A stretch of 56,940 nucleotides of DNA, taken from Pseudomonadota bacterium. Lineage in GTDB: Bacteria > Pseudomonadota > Gammaproteobacteria > CALCKW01. Below are positions 26,722 through 36,073 of the stretch, in pieces. The DNA lies in contig JBCCUP010000028.1 of NCBI GenBank assembly GCA_039196715.1, forward strand, positions 1-56,940, in the 5' to 3' direction. The notes beneath the pieces were generated by a model. The model had not been told where the DNA came from. It saw only the letters and a list, made by a program, of their open reading frames with translations, and made no database searches. Positions within the stretch are counted from its first letter, which is position 1. Each line of letters starts with the position of its first letter. The position numbers and the translations under genes are program-made.

Positions 26722-29700
26722 TCAACTGGCCACAGCGGGCGTCTGGCGCTCGCCTCGCGCAAAAAACACGTAGTAGAACACCGGGGCGGCGATCAGCGTC
26801 AAGATCGACGCAAACGCAAGCCCGCCCATGATCGTGACCGCCATGGACTGGAAAAAAGCGTCCGAGATAAGCGGGATCATGCCGAGAATGGTCGTCGCGG
26901 CGGCGAGGATGACCGGCCGAAGTCGCGACGTAGACGCGGTGACAATGGCCTCTTTGAGTGGCCATGTCGGCTGCTCGCGCCGGGTGATGTCGATCTCTTC
27001 GACGAGCACGATGCCGTTCTTGATCAGCATGCCCGAGAGCGACAACAGACCCAAAAGGGCGGTAAAGGTAAACGGCAGGCCGACGCCGAGCAGGGCGAGA
27101 CTCACGCCGTTGACCGACATGGGTACCAGCAGCCAGATGATCAGCGGCTGACGCAGCGCGTTGAACAGCAACACCGAGATCAAGACCATGATGATCAAGC
27201 TGAGCGGCAACTGCCGGCCGAGGCTTGCCTGTGCGTCGCCTGCGCTCTCGAGCTCACCGCCCCAGGCCAATTGATACCCTGCAGGCAGTGGCAGCTCCTC
27301 GATGGCGGTCGTGATCTCGGCTTGCACTTCGGCAGCGGTCATGCCTTTGGGCACATCTGCACCGACGGTGATGGTGTACAGCTGATCGCGTCGCATCATC
27401 AGGGTGTTCTGCGCCTCAAATGCGAGCCCGTCGGTCACCTGTTGGAACGGCACAACGCCGCCAGCTGCATCCGAGTACACGGTGTAGTCGGTCAGATCGA
27501 GATTGGCGTCGCGAGGCGTACGCAACACGATCGGCAGTTGCCGCTCGCCCTCGCGGAACACCCCGGATGACACACCCGTGGTGGCAAACCGCAAGGTGTC
27601 GGTGACGTCACTGCGCGATACGCCCGCCTGTTGCGCGCGGTTCTCGGCATACACCGGCCTCAAGACCTGCTCCTGCTCGCGCCAGTCGTGTCGCGGCGCA
27701 ATGATATTTGTCGACGTCGACTTCAAGGTGTCGATCGCCCGGTCGGCGAGGTCGCGTAGCGTCTCGGGGTCCGGTCCCGAGTACCGCACCTGAATCGGGT
27801 CACCGCCGCCAGGGCCGAATGCGAGGCGTTTCGCGCGCACCTCGGCGTGGGGAAGGTTGGTGGCAACAAACCGGTCCAGATCGGCAATCAGGGGCGCAAT
27901 GGTGTCGAGCGATGCGGTGCGGACGATGATGTGGCCGTAGCTCGGGTTCGGATCCTCAGCCTGGTAGGTGAGCATGAAGCGTGCGGCCCCTTGGCCAACG
28001 TAAGCTGTGGCAGCGACCGTGTCGGCTTGCTCGAGCAGCCAGCCTTCGAGGACGTCGAGATCGCGTGAGGTCTCGTGTATCGACGCACCCTGTTCAAGCT
28101 TGTAGTGGACGAAAAAGAGTGGCGTGTTGCTGTCCGGGAAAAACTGCTGCTTGATTGAGCCGAAGGCGACATAGCACGCGGCCGTGACCAGCACCAACAG
28201 GGCGATGACCAGCCACCAAAAACGCAGGCACAGGCGGACCGTGTTCGCGTAAGCGCGGAACAGGAGGCCGTCGTAGGTGCTGTCGCTGCCGGAAGCCGAG
28301 GGAGATCCTGTGACGAACAGGTAGTGTCCGAGCAGGGGTGTGACGGTGAGCGCGAGCACCCAGGAGAGCAAGAGAGAAATCGAAATCACGGCGAACAAGG
28401 AGAACAGGAACTCACCGGTCGCGTCCGGACTCAGGCCGATACCGGCAAACGCCATGATGGCGATGACGGTTGCGCCAAGCAGCGGAATTTGCGTTTTGCT
28501 GGCGGCATCGTCGGCCGCGTCGCGCGATGTCATGCCGCGTTTCATCGACGTCTGCATGCCCTCGGCAACCACGATCGCGTTGTCGACCAACATGCCCATG
28601 GCAATGATCAAGGCGCCGAGTGAGATGCGCTCCATCTCGATCGAGAAAAACGCCATGAACAGCAGCGTCCCCACAACCGTCAGCAACAGTGTCGACCCGA
28701 CGTTCAGCGCGGCACGCCACCCCATGAATACGGCCAACACCGTGACCACGATGCCAACCGACATGGCGAGGTTGACGATAAAGTCGTTGCTCGCCTCCTC
28801 GACGACCAGGTGTTGTTGGTAAATCGGCGATACGGTGACCCCGAGTGGGATCTGGGCAGCAAGCGCGTCCAGTTGCGCATCCACGCGGTGCCCGATGTCC
28901 ACGATGTTTTGGGTGCCGACACCTGCGACCCCGAGCGTGAACGCCTCTGTTCCGTTGTGGCGAATCACGATGTTCGGATTCGCTTCACGGCCCCGGTAGA
29001 CCTCGGCAAAGTCGGAGACTGTCAGCAGGTGATCGCCAACGCCGATGGCCAGGCCAGCGATTTCTTCGACGCTGTCGTCGCCCTCAGGCCGTTGAATCAA
29101 CAATCGACCGTTTGTGTCCTGGACACTGCCACCGTCTTGCACTTCGTTGGCACTGCTCAGAGCGCCCTGGATAACCGCGGGGGAGATGCCGAGGTTGGTG
29201 CTCAGTGACAAGTCCGGTTCAACGTAGATCACTTCGTTGGGCACGCCACTGAGAGACACATCCGCCACGCCGTCGACGGCCAATAAACGCAGCCGCAGAA
29301 AGGTGGCGAGGTCGTAGATCTCGGCGTCGGAGTACCCGGGAGCGGTTACCGCGTAGTAGAGCCCGAAGACATCGCCAAAGCTGTCGTTGACAAACGGTGT
29401 GCTGGTGCCGCTTGGCAGCGTGGCATCGGCGACGCGGTTGCGCAGTTTGACCCAAATGCGCGGCAGCTCCGTGCCGTCAAACTGGTCCTCCATGTCCACC
29501 GTGATCCACGACAAACCTGGCTGGTTCATCGACCGGATTTCCTTGACCTCGGCCAACTTCTGGATTTCGGATTCGATCGGTTCGGTGACCTCACGTGCCA
29601 CTTCGGCGGCGGAGGCGCCCGGGTACTGCGTGACCACAACGGCGGTTTTGATCGTGAACGCCGGGTCTTCGAGTCGGCCGAGTGACGAAAATCCCCAGAG

Positions 29701-29775
29701 CCCGCCGAGCAGGCAACTGAGGATGATGATCCACGTGTAGATGGGCCGGTCTATGGACAATCGCGCGATGTTCAT
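26722..29775 (-). CDS. RND efflux transporter permease (AcrB/MexF family)
   Basis: A 1017-residue inner-membrane resistance-nodulation-division pump. It has the twelve-TM duplicated layout, with N-terminal MNIARLSIDRPIYTW, two large periplasmic loops and the proton-relay helix GMLVDNAIVVAEGM (Asp398). The second-half motif SLSGMLIKNGIVLVEEID is also present. It starts 9 bases after the stop of the adaptor gene, so they are cotranscribed. The sequence looks like the hydrophobe/amphiphile efflux group (HAE1/HAE2-like). No outer-membrane channel or TetR regulator lies nearby, so it must use a TolC encoded elsewhere. Substrates unknown. Confidence 0.94.
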   Translation of the reverse strand: MNIARLSIDRPIYTWIIILSCLLGGLWGFSSLGRLEDPAFTIKTAVVVTQYPGASAAEVAREVTEPIESEIQKLAEVKEIRSMNQPGLSWITVDMEDQFDGTELPRIWVKLRNRVADATLPSGTSTPFVNDSFGDVFGLYYAVTAPGYSDAEIYDLATFLRLRLLAVDGVADVSLSGVPNEVIYVEPDLSLSTNLGISPAVIQGALSSANEVQDGGSVQDTNGRLLIQRPEGDDSVEEIAGLAIGVGDHLLTVSDFAEVYRGREANPNIVIRHNGTEAFTLGVAGVGTQNIVDIGHRVDAQLDALAAQIPLGVTVSPIYQQHLVVEEASNDFIVNLAMSVGIVVTVLAVFMGWRAALNVGSTLLLTVVGTLLFMAFFSIEMERISLGALIIAMGMLVDNAIVVAEGMQTSMKRGMTSRDAADDAASKTQIPLLGATVIAIMAFAGIGLSPDATGEFLFSLFAVISISLLLSWVLALTVTPLLGHYLFVTGSPSASGSDSTYDGLLFRAYANTVRLCLRFWWLVIALLVLVTAACYVAFGSIKQQFFPDSNTPLFFVHYKLEQGASIHETSRDLDVLEGWLLEQADTVAATAYVGQGAARFMLTYQAEDPNPSYGHIIVRTASLDTIAPLIADLDRFVATNLPHAEVRAKRLAFGPGGGDPIQVRYSGPDPETLRDLADRAIDTLKSTSTNIIAPRHDWREQEQVLRPVYAENRAQQAGVSRSDVTDTLRFATTGVSSGVFREGERQLPIVLRTPRDANLDLTDYTVYSDAAGGVVPFQQVTDGLAFEAQNTLMMRRDQLYTITVGADVPKGMTAAEVQAEITTAIEELPLPAGYQLAWGGELESAGDAQASLGRQLPLSLIIMVLISVLLFNALRQPLIIWLLVPMSVNGVSLALLGVGLPFTFTALLGLLSLSGMLIKNGIVLVEEIDITRREQPTWPLKEAIVTASTSRLRPVILAAATTILGMIPLISDAFFQSMAVTIMGGLAFASILTLIAAPVFYYVFFARGERQTPAVAS

Positions 29776-29784
29776 GGCCGGCGT

Positions 29785-30816
29785 CTACTTCGCAAATCCG
29801 GTAAATCGGCGGACGGACTGACCGTCTGTCAGGGCCGAGGCGCCGCTTGCGATGATCTCCTCACCGCCGGAGAGCCCGCTGACCACAGCGACCCCGCCGC
29901 TGTCGGTGGGTGTAATGCTGATATCGACCGCCGAGACGGTACCCTCGTCCGCGCCGGTGGGTTCGAACACCATGACTTGTGTGCTGCCATCGTTGCGCGT
30001 GAGGACCGCCGATCGGGGTATTACAATGCTTGGTACACCGCCTTTGAGTGTCGCCGTGACGGTTGCCGAGGAGCCGGGCAAGGCCACCAACCCTGGCGGG
30101 CGCGGCAGGCCCAGCGTGATTCGAAAAGACTGCCCAACCGCCGACGTCTCAGCGTTGAATTCGCGGGTTTCGAGTGCATGGCGGGTGTCACTCGTCGGGA
30201 AAGTGACCCAAAGCTCGACATCGGGGTCTTCGCCAGCGCGCTGGAACAGAATCTCCGGCACCTCGATCTCGATTCTGAGCTCGGACATGTCGTGCAGTCT
30301 CACCACAGGTGTACCCGCCGACACGGTCGAAAAGTTGTCGAAGTTGCGCGTGGCAACCAGTGCCTCAAAGGGTGCGTACAAGCTTGCATTATTCAGGTCG
30401 CGTTGCGCGTTGCGCAAGGCGATGTCAGTCAGCTCGGCGCTGGTCTGGGCGTCTTCGAGTGCGACCCGGCTGACCGCGTTTTGCAGTCGTTGGTTGCGCG
30501 CGAGTGCGCGGTCAGCTTGGTTTTTTTGTGCTTTTGCCTGGTCCAATGCCAACTGAAACGGTTCCTGATCGAGTTTGGCGATCGTCGCACCCTTTTCGAT
30601 TGTGTCGCCTTCGACCACCGGCAATTCGGTGATTTGACCACTGACTTGAAAGGCGTAGTCGACGGTCTGCTTGGCGACCACACGGCCGAAAAACGTGCGC
30701 GTGACGTTGCCGTCGTCGAACGTGACCGGGATGATCTTGGCGAGCCGCGGGTCTTCCGCGAAAACGGGGCAGAGGAACAGGGTCGCGGCGAAAAAGCACA
30801 GAAGCCGATTGAACAT
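29785..30816 (-). CDS. RND efflux periplasmic adaptor (membrane fusion protein)
   Basis: A 343-residue HlyD/AcrA-type adaptor linking the RND pump to an outer-membrane channel. The signal peptide ends near residue 20 (CPVFA). It then shows a biotinyl-lipoyl half (VVAKQTVDYAFQVSGQITEL, then VVEGDTIEKGATIAKLD), a coiled-coil hairpin (about residues 85-135, QAKAQKNQADRALARNQRLQ), a lipoyl second half and a beta-barrel domain. No lipobox is seen, so it is a soluble or signal-anchored adaptor. It is the first gene of the two-gene efflux operon. Confidence 0.93.
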   Translation of the reverse strand: MFNRLLCFFAATLFLCPVFAEDPRLAKIIPVTFDDGNVTRTFFGRVVAKQTVDYAFQVSGQITELPVVEGDTIEKGATIAKLDQEPFQLALDQAKAQKNQADRALARNQRLQNAVSRVALEDAQTSAELTDIALRNAQRDLNNASLYAPFEALVATRNFDNFSTVSAGTPVVRLHDMSELRIEIEVPEILFQRAGEDPDVELWVTFPTSDTRHALETREFNAETSAVGQSFRITLGLPRPPGLVALPGSSATVTATLKGGVPSIVIPRSAVLTRNDGSTQVMVFEPTGADEGTVSAVDISITPTDSGGVAVVSGLSGGEEIIASGASALTDGQSVRRFTGFAK

Positions 30817-31359
30817 GGTGTCTACTCATTGTCACGCGCGGGGCGCACGAGTCACAGGTGATTGAATGGGGGGCGATACGCACGCCGGCACCGGCAGCGC
30901 CGGTGGCGCACAGTCTAGCAACTTGTGGTCGTGCGGTCGCCGCAATCAGAGTGACGTGCTCGCAGCTGACAACACCCCGATGGCCTTGAGCGGTGAGTGC
31001 CTGTCGGTGTCTGAAAAAAGAGTCTTGACGTCCTGCAAGCGCACCTGTGTTGCGGATCGGCAGGCGATGTCCGACGACCGGGTGAACACGTACGAGTAAG
31101 GCCGCTGTGCCATGGGGTACCGCTTGCCTGCACTCGCCGTCGGTGTGGTCGCGCGGAGTGTGCCGCTCGACACAGCGCCCCTGCTGGGCGCGGGGTGCGG
31201 GGGCGGTCTGAAGGGGGACACCGTGTTCGACCCTTCCGCTTGGGAGTGACTGGCTGAAGTGGACTAAAAAAGTGAACACAGTTATCCCAAACTGCTGTCT
31301 GTGACTGTTATTGAGGTCGACATAGACTCGCCGTTCCTCTTCTCAACAGGAATGCAAAG
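30817..31359. other. 543-base intergenic region between efflux operon and propeller copy B
   Basis: This region separates divergent units. Its first half is GC-rich with no convincing frame: a 77-codon open frame at 30866-31099 has no ribosome-binding site or protein character. The last 120 bases before 31360 are noticeably AT-richer (31255-31320) and probably hold the promoter of the propeller/Ig-like pair. A CAGTT-N6-AACTG repeat occurs at about 31279-31294. No regulator gene is present. Confidence 0.5.
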
Positions 31360-32586
31360 ATGCTTTCACGCAACGCAACGGCGCTCGCCTCGGCGCTGGC
31401 CCTTGCCCTGACAGCGGCGGCCCACGCGGGCAGTGGCCCGATGCAATCAGCGGGCGCGCTCGCCTTCAACGACGGCAACGTGCTCTTTGTCGGTGACAGC
31501 AAGGCGGGGGTGGTGCGCGCCTTCGACTTCGGCGAGGGCGGTTTTGACGACCAGTCGGGCTACGCGCTCGGACGCGCGCAGACCTTCGAAGGGCGCACGC
31601 TGATCGACGGCCTCGACCACGCCATTGCGGCGCTGCTCGGCGTCGACGCCGCAGATATCACGATCAACGACATGGCGGTGCACAAGCCGAGCAAGCAGAT
31701 TGTGCTGTCGGTGCACCGTGGCACCGGCCCCGACGCCGAACCCGTGTTGCTCAAGGTCAACCAGGGCGCGGTCGAATTGCTGGCGATCGAAGACGCGGCT
31801 GAGACCGTGCAGAGCGTCGGCCCGGTGCCGACCGACGACACCCTGGAGTTCGGGCAGCCGTTGAACGGCCTTGCGATCACCGACATCGACCACTACCAGG
31901 GCGAGCTGTTTGTCTCCGGCATCTCGGATGCGTCCTTCAGCTCGACGCTTCGCCGCATGGCCTACCCGTTCACCGACACGGTGGCGACGTCATCGATCGA
32001 GATCTGGCACGCCGTGCACGCGCAGTACGAGACGCGCGCGCCGATCATCACCCAGACCGTCACCGAGTTCGACGGCGAGCCCACCCTGGTCGCGGTGTAC
32101 GCGTGCACGCCAATCGTGCGGATCCCGCTGGCTGACCTGCAGGACGGCGCCGAGGTGCGCGGCACCATGATCGGTGAGATGGGTTTTGGCAACACGCCGA
32201 TCGACATCGTGCCCTACGTCAACGGTTGGGATCAGAGCCACAACTTCATTGTCACCAACACCAACCGCAGCGCCGTGACGCTGTCGGCCGACGCGGTCGC
32301 GACGGCCGAGGCGATGCCGCACGGCGAGGGTGTGCAGCCGGTGTTCGCGGTCGCGGGCGTGGCGCAGCAGCCGATGCCGTTGAGTGGCACGCTCCACCTC
32401 GACACCGTCGACGCGACCTGGGCCGTGGTGGTGCGGCGGAGCCCCGAAGACACGCGCAACATCCAGCTGCACACGCTGCCCATGCCGTTCTTCTTCGACC
32501 GGGCCGACCATGTGGTTGAGATGAACTGGGCGGACGGCCCGGACCCCTTTGGCTACAAGTCGGCGCCGCCGCTCAGCTACAACTGA
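31360..32586 (+). CDS. Secreted beta-propeller-like protein (module copy B)
   Basis: A 408-residue predicted secreted protein, paralogue of the gene at 14426-15658. The signal peptide is MLSRNATALASALALALTAA with cleavage near AHAG. Shared motifs in the same order are AGALAFNDGNVLFVGDSKAG, INDMAVHKPSKQIVLSV, GELFVSGISDASFSSTLRR, YETRAPI and VAVYACTPIV, all spaced as in copy A. It starts at ATG 31360 (GGAATGCAAAG upstream) and overlaps the Ig-like gene by one base (TGATG). No enzymatic motif is recognised; propeller proteins of this shape are often binding or lactonase-like. Confidence 0.85.
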   Translation: MLSRNATALASALALALTAAAHAGSGPMQSAGALAFNDGNVLFVGDSKAGVVRAFDFGEGGFDDQSGYALGRAQTFEGRTLIDGLDHAIAALLGVDAADITINDMAVHKPSKQIVLSVHRGTGPDAEPVLLKVNQGAVELLAIEDAAETVQSVGPVPTDDTLEFGQPLNGLAITDIDHYQGELFVSGISDASFSSTLRRMAYPFTDTVATSSIEIWHAVHAQYETRAPIITQTVTEFDGEPTLVAVYACTPIVRIPLADLQDGAEVRGTMIGEMGFGNTPIDIVPYVNGWDQSHNFIVTNTNRSAVTLSADAVATAEAMPHGEGVQPVFAVAGVAQQPMPLSGTLHLDTVDATWAVVVRRSPEDTRNIQLHTLPMPFFFDRADHVVEMNWADGPDPFGYKSAPPLSYN

Positions 32587-33677
32587 TGGCACGGGGTCAC
32601 ACCTGGCTGCGGCGGGCGCTGCTCGCCGCCAGCCTCTCTGCCGCGGCACTCGCGGCCGCGCAGCCCCGGGTCGACTACGACCCGGCGTTGCGCGTCGTCA
32701 CGGTGGGTGGCGTGAGTACCGGGCTTGCGCAATCGGTGGTCAACGGCGACGTCGCCGTACGCCTGCAGCTCGACGCCAAGCCGGAGGCGCGTGGCATGCT
32801 GGTGCGCGTCGCGCGCCACGACCACGGCCTGGCGGTGTCACCGCGCTTCGCGCTCAAGCCCGGCGCCACGTACCGCCTCTCGATCGGGACGGCAGCCGGC
32901 GCTGCAGCAGCCGATGCGGTGGACGTCGCCTTTCGGGTGCCGGCCGCCGAGGCTCAACCACCTGTGCTCGCTGGCGTCTCGCCGTCGGCTGCGGTGTGGC
33001 CTGCCAACACGCTGCGCGTGCACCTGCGCTTCTCGGAGCCCATGGCCACCGGGCAGGTGCGCGAAGCGGTCTGGCTCGAATCCGAGGGCGGCGTGCGGGT
33101 CGCAGGCGCGTTCCTCGCCACCCCGACCGAGCTCTGGGATCGGCGCCAGCAGCACCTCACGCTGGTGTTCGACCCGGGCCGCATCAAGCAGGGCGTCGGG
33201 CCCAACACGCGCGTTGGTGCGCCGCTGCAAACCGGTCAGCGCTACCGCCTGGTGGTCTCCGGTCGCATGCGGAGCGCAGCCGGTGTGCCGCTTGGGGACA
33301 CCGTGCACCACGCGCTGACCGTCGGCGAAGCCGAGCGCCGCGCGGTGTCGCCGGACACCTGGCGCGTTTCGTCGCCTGCGGCTGGCACGCGCCACCCTCT
33401 CGAGGTTCGCTTCGACCGCGCGATGGACACACTCGCATTGCAGCGCTTTCTGCGTGTGCGCGGTGGCGACGGCGCACCGCTCGACGGCACCCGCGCGACC
33501 GACGGCACGAGTTGGTCGTTCACGCCGGCTCGCGCCTGGCCCGACAATGCCCAGCTGGTTGCTGCGCCGGCGCTCGAGGACGTCGCCGGCAACCGCTTGC
33601 GTGCGGCCTTCGACGCGGCCGGCACGCTCGGCACGGCGCGGGCCGAGGCGGTGGTGCTGCCGGTCGTGGTGCGCTGA
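32586..33677 (+). CDS. Secreted SbsA-type Ig-like domain protein (module copy B)
   Basis: A 363-residue predicted secreted protein, paralogue of the gene at 13329-14411. A signal peptide (cleavage near AAAQP, residue 26) is followed by Ig-like beta domains: VSPSAAVWPANTLRVHLRFSEPM near residue 130, LEVRFDRAMDTLALQRFL near 275, and LEDVAGNRLR near 335. The most diagnostic shared block is ELWDRRQQHLTLVFDPGRIKQGV. Its ATG overlaps the upstream TGA, showing tight translational coupling and probably a stoichiometric partnership. Function unknown. Confidence 0.85.
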   Translation: MARGHTWLRRALLAASLSAAALAAAQPRVDYDPALRVVTVGGVSTGLAQSVVNGDVAVRLQLDAKPEARGMLVRVARHDHGLAVSPRFALKPGATYRLSIGTAAGAAAADAVDVAFRVPAAEAQPPVLAGVSPSAAVWPANTLRVHLRFSEPMATGQVREAVWLESEGGVRVAGAFLATPTELWDRRQQHLTLVFDPGRIKQGVGPNTRVGAPLQTGQRYRLVVSGRMRSAAGVPLGDTVHHALTVGEAERRAVSPDTWRVSSPAAGTRHPLEVRFDRAMDTLALQRFLRVRGGDGAPLDGTRATDGTSWSFTPARAWPDNAQLVAAPALEDVAGNRLRAAFDAAGTLGTARAEAVVLPVVVR

Positions 33678-33711
33678 GGAAAGCCGGTCGGGCACGCCGA
33701 CCGGGGGCGAT

Positions 33712-34227
33712 TCAGGCGGTGCCGCGCACCGGGCGGTTGTTGGTGATGTTGAAGGTCATGCCGTCGAGCAGCTCCTCGAGGTCCGGGCGCGCGGCCGGGC
33801 CGTTGCTGATGTCGACCAGCATCAGCGAGCCGTCCGGGCGAATGCCGAAGGCGCCGGGCTCGGCGAAGCGGTGGTCGGTTTCCTCGGCTGAGAGCGGGTC
33901 CGACACGTAGAGGCCGAGCGCGCGCATCTGCGCTTCGCTCAGGCTGTGGCACAAGGTGAACGCCCAGCCGTGTTCCTGCTGGTCGGCCAGCGCCTGGCTT
34001 TCGCTGTCGGCCGATGCCACGACCACGTCGAGCACCGCTGTCCAGTCTTGCAATACGGCGTTGAGCTTGTTGAGGAAGCGCTTGCACCGCGGGCAGTGTG
34101 TGCCGCGGTAGACGAAGAGCATGGTCCACCGCTCGGTCGGCTGGCCCAGGGTCACGGACCCGCCGCCCACGCTCGGCAGGGTGAGGCTGTCAAGGTGTTC
34201 GCCAACTCGGGGTTTGGCTGCGCTCAT
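33712..34227 (-). CDS. Peroxiredoxin-like (AhpC/TSA) protein
   Basis: A 171-residue thioredoxin-fold protein starting MSAAKPRVGEHLDSLTLPSV at ATG 34227. The active site is YRGTHCPRCKRFL (Cys45, Cys48), a CxxC arrangement typical of AhpC/TSA-related thiol oxidoreductases. It is a different, shorter subgroup from the peroxiredoxin at 25848-26510. It converges on the Ig-like gene and diverges from the acyl-CoA synthetase. No signal peptide, so cytoplasmic. Confidence 0.88.
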   Translation of the reverse strand: MSAAKPRVGEHLDSLTLPSVGGGSVTLGQPTERWTMLFVYRGTHCPRCKRFLNKLNAVLQDWTAVLDVVVASADSESQALADQQEHGWAFTLCHSLSEAQMRALGLYVSDPLSAEETDHRFAEPGAFGIRPDGSLMLVDISNGPAARPDLEELLDGMTFNITNNRPVRGTA

Positions 34228-34406
34228 GTTCAACTCCTGAAGTGCACAGCGCGGCAGCATGCCCCGCTGTTCTGAAACACTCTAGCGTGATTCGCCCGGG
34301 TCGTCTGGTCCGTCCACGGCGCCGTGGATTGAAGGTCCCGGGGGACAGGACACCCTGGCGGGCAAGGGTGTCACAATGCCGCTTCGTTTCCGGAAGGAGC
34401 CGGGTC

Positions 34407-35951
34407 ATGGAGCCACTGCCAGACGCCGTTGTCGGCGACCTCGATCAGTGTGTCGTGCAGCACCAGCTGGATGCCCGCGCCGCCCAGGGGGCCGCCGCGT
34501 TGACAGCGATGGGTGCGGGCGAAGACGCACGCGTCGCGCTGATTCTGCGGAACGACCTGACACAGCTCGAGGTCATGCGGGCCGCGGCCCTCGCCGGCAC
34601 GGTGATCGTGGCGCTCAACTGGCACGGGGAGTCCGACGAAGTCACCGCCATCTGCAACGACAGTGGCGCCGAGACCGTGATCATCCACCGCGACCTCATC
34701 GGCCGACTGCAACCCGCGCTCGCGGGGCGGCGCGTGATCGGCGTGACACCGGCGCCCCGGCTGCGCGCGGCCTACGGCATTGCCCCGGAGGACGCAGAGT
34801 GCCACGCCGACATTCCGGAATGGGCGACGCTGGTTGACGACAGCCCGCCGCTGACCACGCGCGCCGCGATGCGCCCGCTGCTCCGCTACACCTCCGGCTC
34901 GACGGGCCGCCCCAAAGCCATCCGGAAAGTTGCGGTCGGGCCGAAGCGAGACCACCGCGACCTCTTGCGCCGCCTCGGGGTCGAGATGATGCGGTTCGAA
35001 CCCGGGTCGCGGTTTTTCACCGCGGCGCCGATCTACCACTCCGCCCCCTCGACCCTGTCGCTCGCGGCGCTGGAAAGCGACGACGTCTCGACCCTGGTCG
35101 CGCCGCGCTTCGACCCGGAAGCCTTTCTGGCGACGATCGAGGCGCACCGGATCACACACATCTACCTTGTGCCGACCATGATGAGCCGGCTGCTGAAACT
35201 GCCCGAGGCCGTGAAGTCGCGCCATGACCTGTCGTCGGTGGCGTTCTGTGTCTCAACCGGGTCGCCTTGGCCGCACGAGCTGAAAGTGGCGATGATCGAT
35301 TGGTGGGGCCCGGTGTTCTGGGAGACCTACGGCGCCTCGGAACTCGGGTTTATGACGATGGTGTCGTCGGCCGAGGCGCTCGAGCGCCCCGGCACGGCTG
35401 GCCGCATGCAGATGGGCGGGACCGTGCTCATCCTCGACAACGACGGCAACCCGTTGCCCGCCGGCGAGGTCGGCGAAATCCACGCGCGGCTCGAGGCCTT
35501 CGGTGATTTCGATTACGCCAACGACCCCGACAGCCGGCAGTCTGCCGAGAAGCACGGGCACGTCTCGGTGGGTGATCTTGGCTGGGTGGACGACGACGGC
35601 TACCTCTACATCACCGACCGCAAGAAGGACATGATCATCTCGGGCGGCGCCAACATCTTCCCGGCCGAGATCGAGGCCGTGCTGATGCGGGCGCCGTTCA
35701 TCCGCGACGTCGCCGTGTTCGGCGCGCCGGACCCGGAGTTCGGTGAACAGATCGTGGCCGCCGTCGAGCCGGCGGCGGGTTGCGAGCCCGATGCGGACGA
35801 CGTCAGGCAGTTTCTGCAGGGCAAGCTGGCGCGACTGAAGCACCCGCGCATCATCGACTTCCACGCCGCCTTGCCGCGCGAGGACACCGGCAAGATCTTC
35901 AAACCGCGGTTGCGCGAGCCCTACTGGCGGGACGCCGGGCGGAACGTGTAG
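34407..35951 (+). CDS. AMP-binding acyl-CoA synthetase/ligase
   Basis: A 514-residue adenylate-forming ligase that activates a carboxylic acid as acyl-AMP then acyl-CoA. ATG 34407 follows GGAAGGAGCC. The core motifs are present: the phosphate loop RYTSGSTGRPKAI (near residue 165), ETYGASELGFM (near 310), GDLGWVDDDGYLYITDRKKDMI (near 395) and the catalytic lysine in EDTGKIFKPRLRE (near 500). The acid specificity (medium-chain, aromatic or other) is not readable. It is transcribed alone, ending at a hairpin shared with convergent acnB. Confidence 0.92.
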   Translation: MEPLPDAVVGDLDQCVVQHQLDARAAQGAAALTAMGAGEDARVALILRNDLTQLEVMRAAALAGTVIVALNWHGESDEVTAICNDSGAETVIIHRDLIGRLQPALAGRRVIGVTPAPRLRAAYGIAPEDAECHADIPEWATLVDDSPPLTTRAAMRPLLRYTSGSTGRPKAIRKVAVGPKRDHRDLLRRLGVEMMRFEPGSRFFTAAPIYHSAPSTLSLAALESDDVSTLVAPRFDPEAFLATIEAHRITHIYLVPTMMSRLLKLPEAVKSRHDLSSVAFCVSTGSPWPHELKVAMIDWWGPVFWETYGASELGFMTMVSSAEALERPGTAGRMQMGGTVLILDNDGNPLPAGEVGEIHARLEAFGDFDYANDPDSRQSAEKHGHVSVGDLGWVDDDGYLYITDRKKDMIISGGANIFPAEIEAVLMRAPFIRDVAVFGAPDPEFGEQIVAAVEPAAGCEPDADDVRQFLQGKLARLKHPRIIDFHAALPREDTGKIFKPRLREPYWRDAGRNV

Positions 35952-36032
35952 GGCTTAACCGCGCGTCAGGCCCGCACGGGATGCCGTTGCCACCCTGCGG
36001 GCAACACCGGCATGTGCCTGTTTTATGAAGGG

Positions 36033-36062
36033 CAGGGCGCCCGGTCGAGGGCGCCCTGTTTG
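36033..36062. terminator. Bidirectional hairpin between acyl-CoA synthetase and acnB
   Basis: CAGGGCGCCC-GGTCGA-GGGCGCCCTG is a perfect ten-base-pair stem (36033-36042 and 36049-36058) followed by TGTTT. It lies between the stops of convergent genes (35951 and 36074) and can serve both. The T tract is short, so strength is moderate. Confidence 0.75.
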
Positions 36063-36073
36063 GCGGTGCGGCG

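Noticed and set aside
30866-31099. 77-codon open frame in the gap before propeller copy B
   Set aside because: No ribosome-binding site or protein-like composition; left unannotated.
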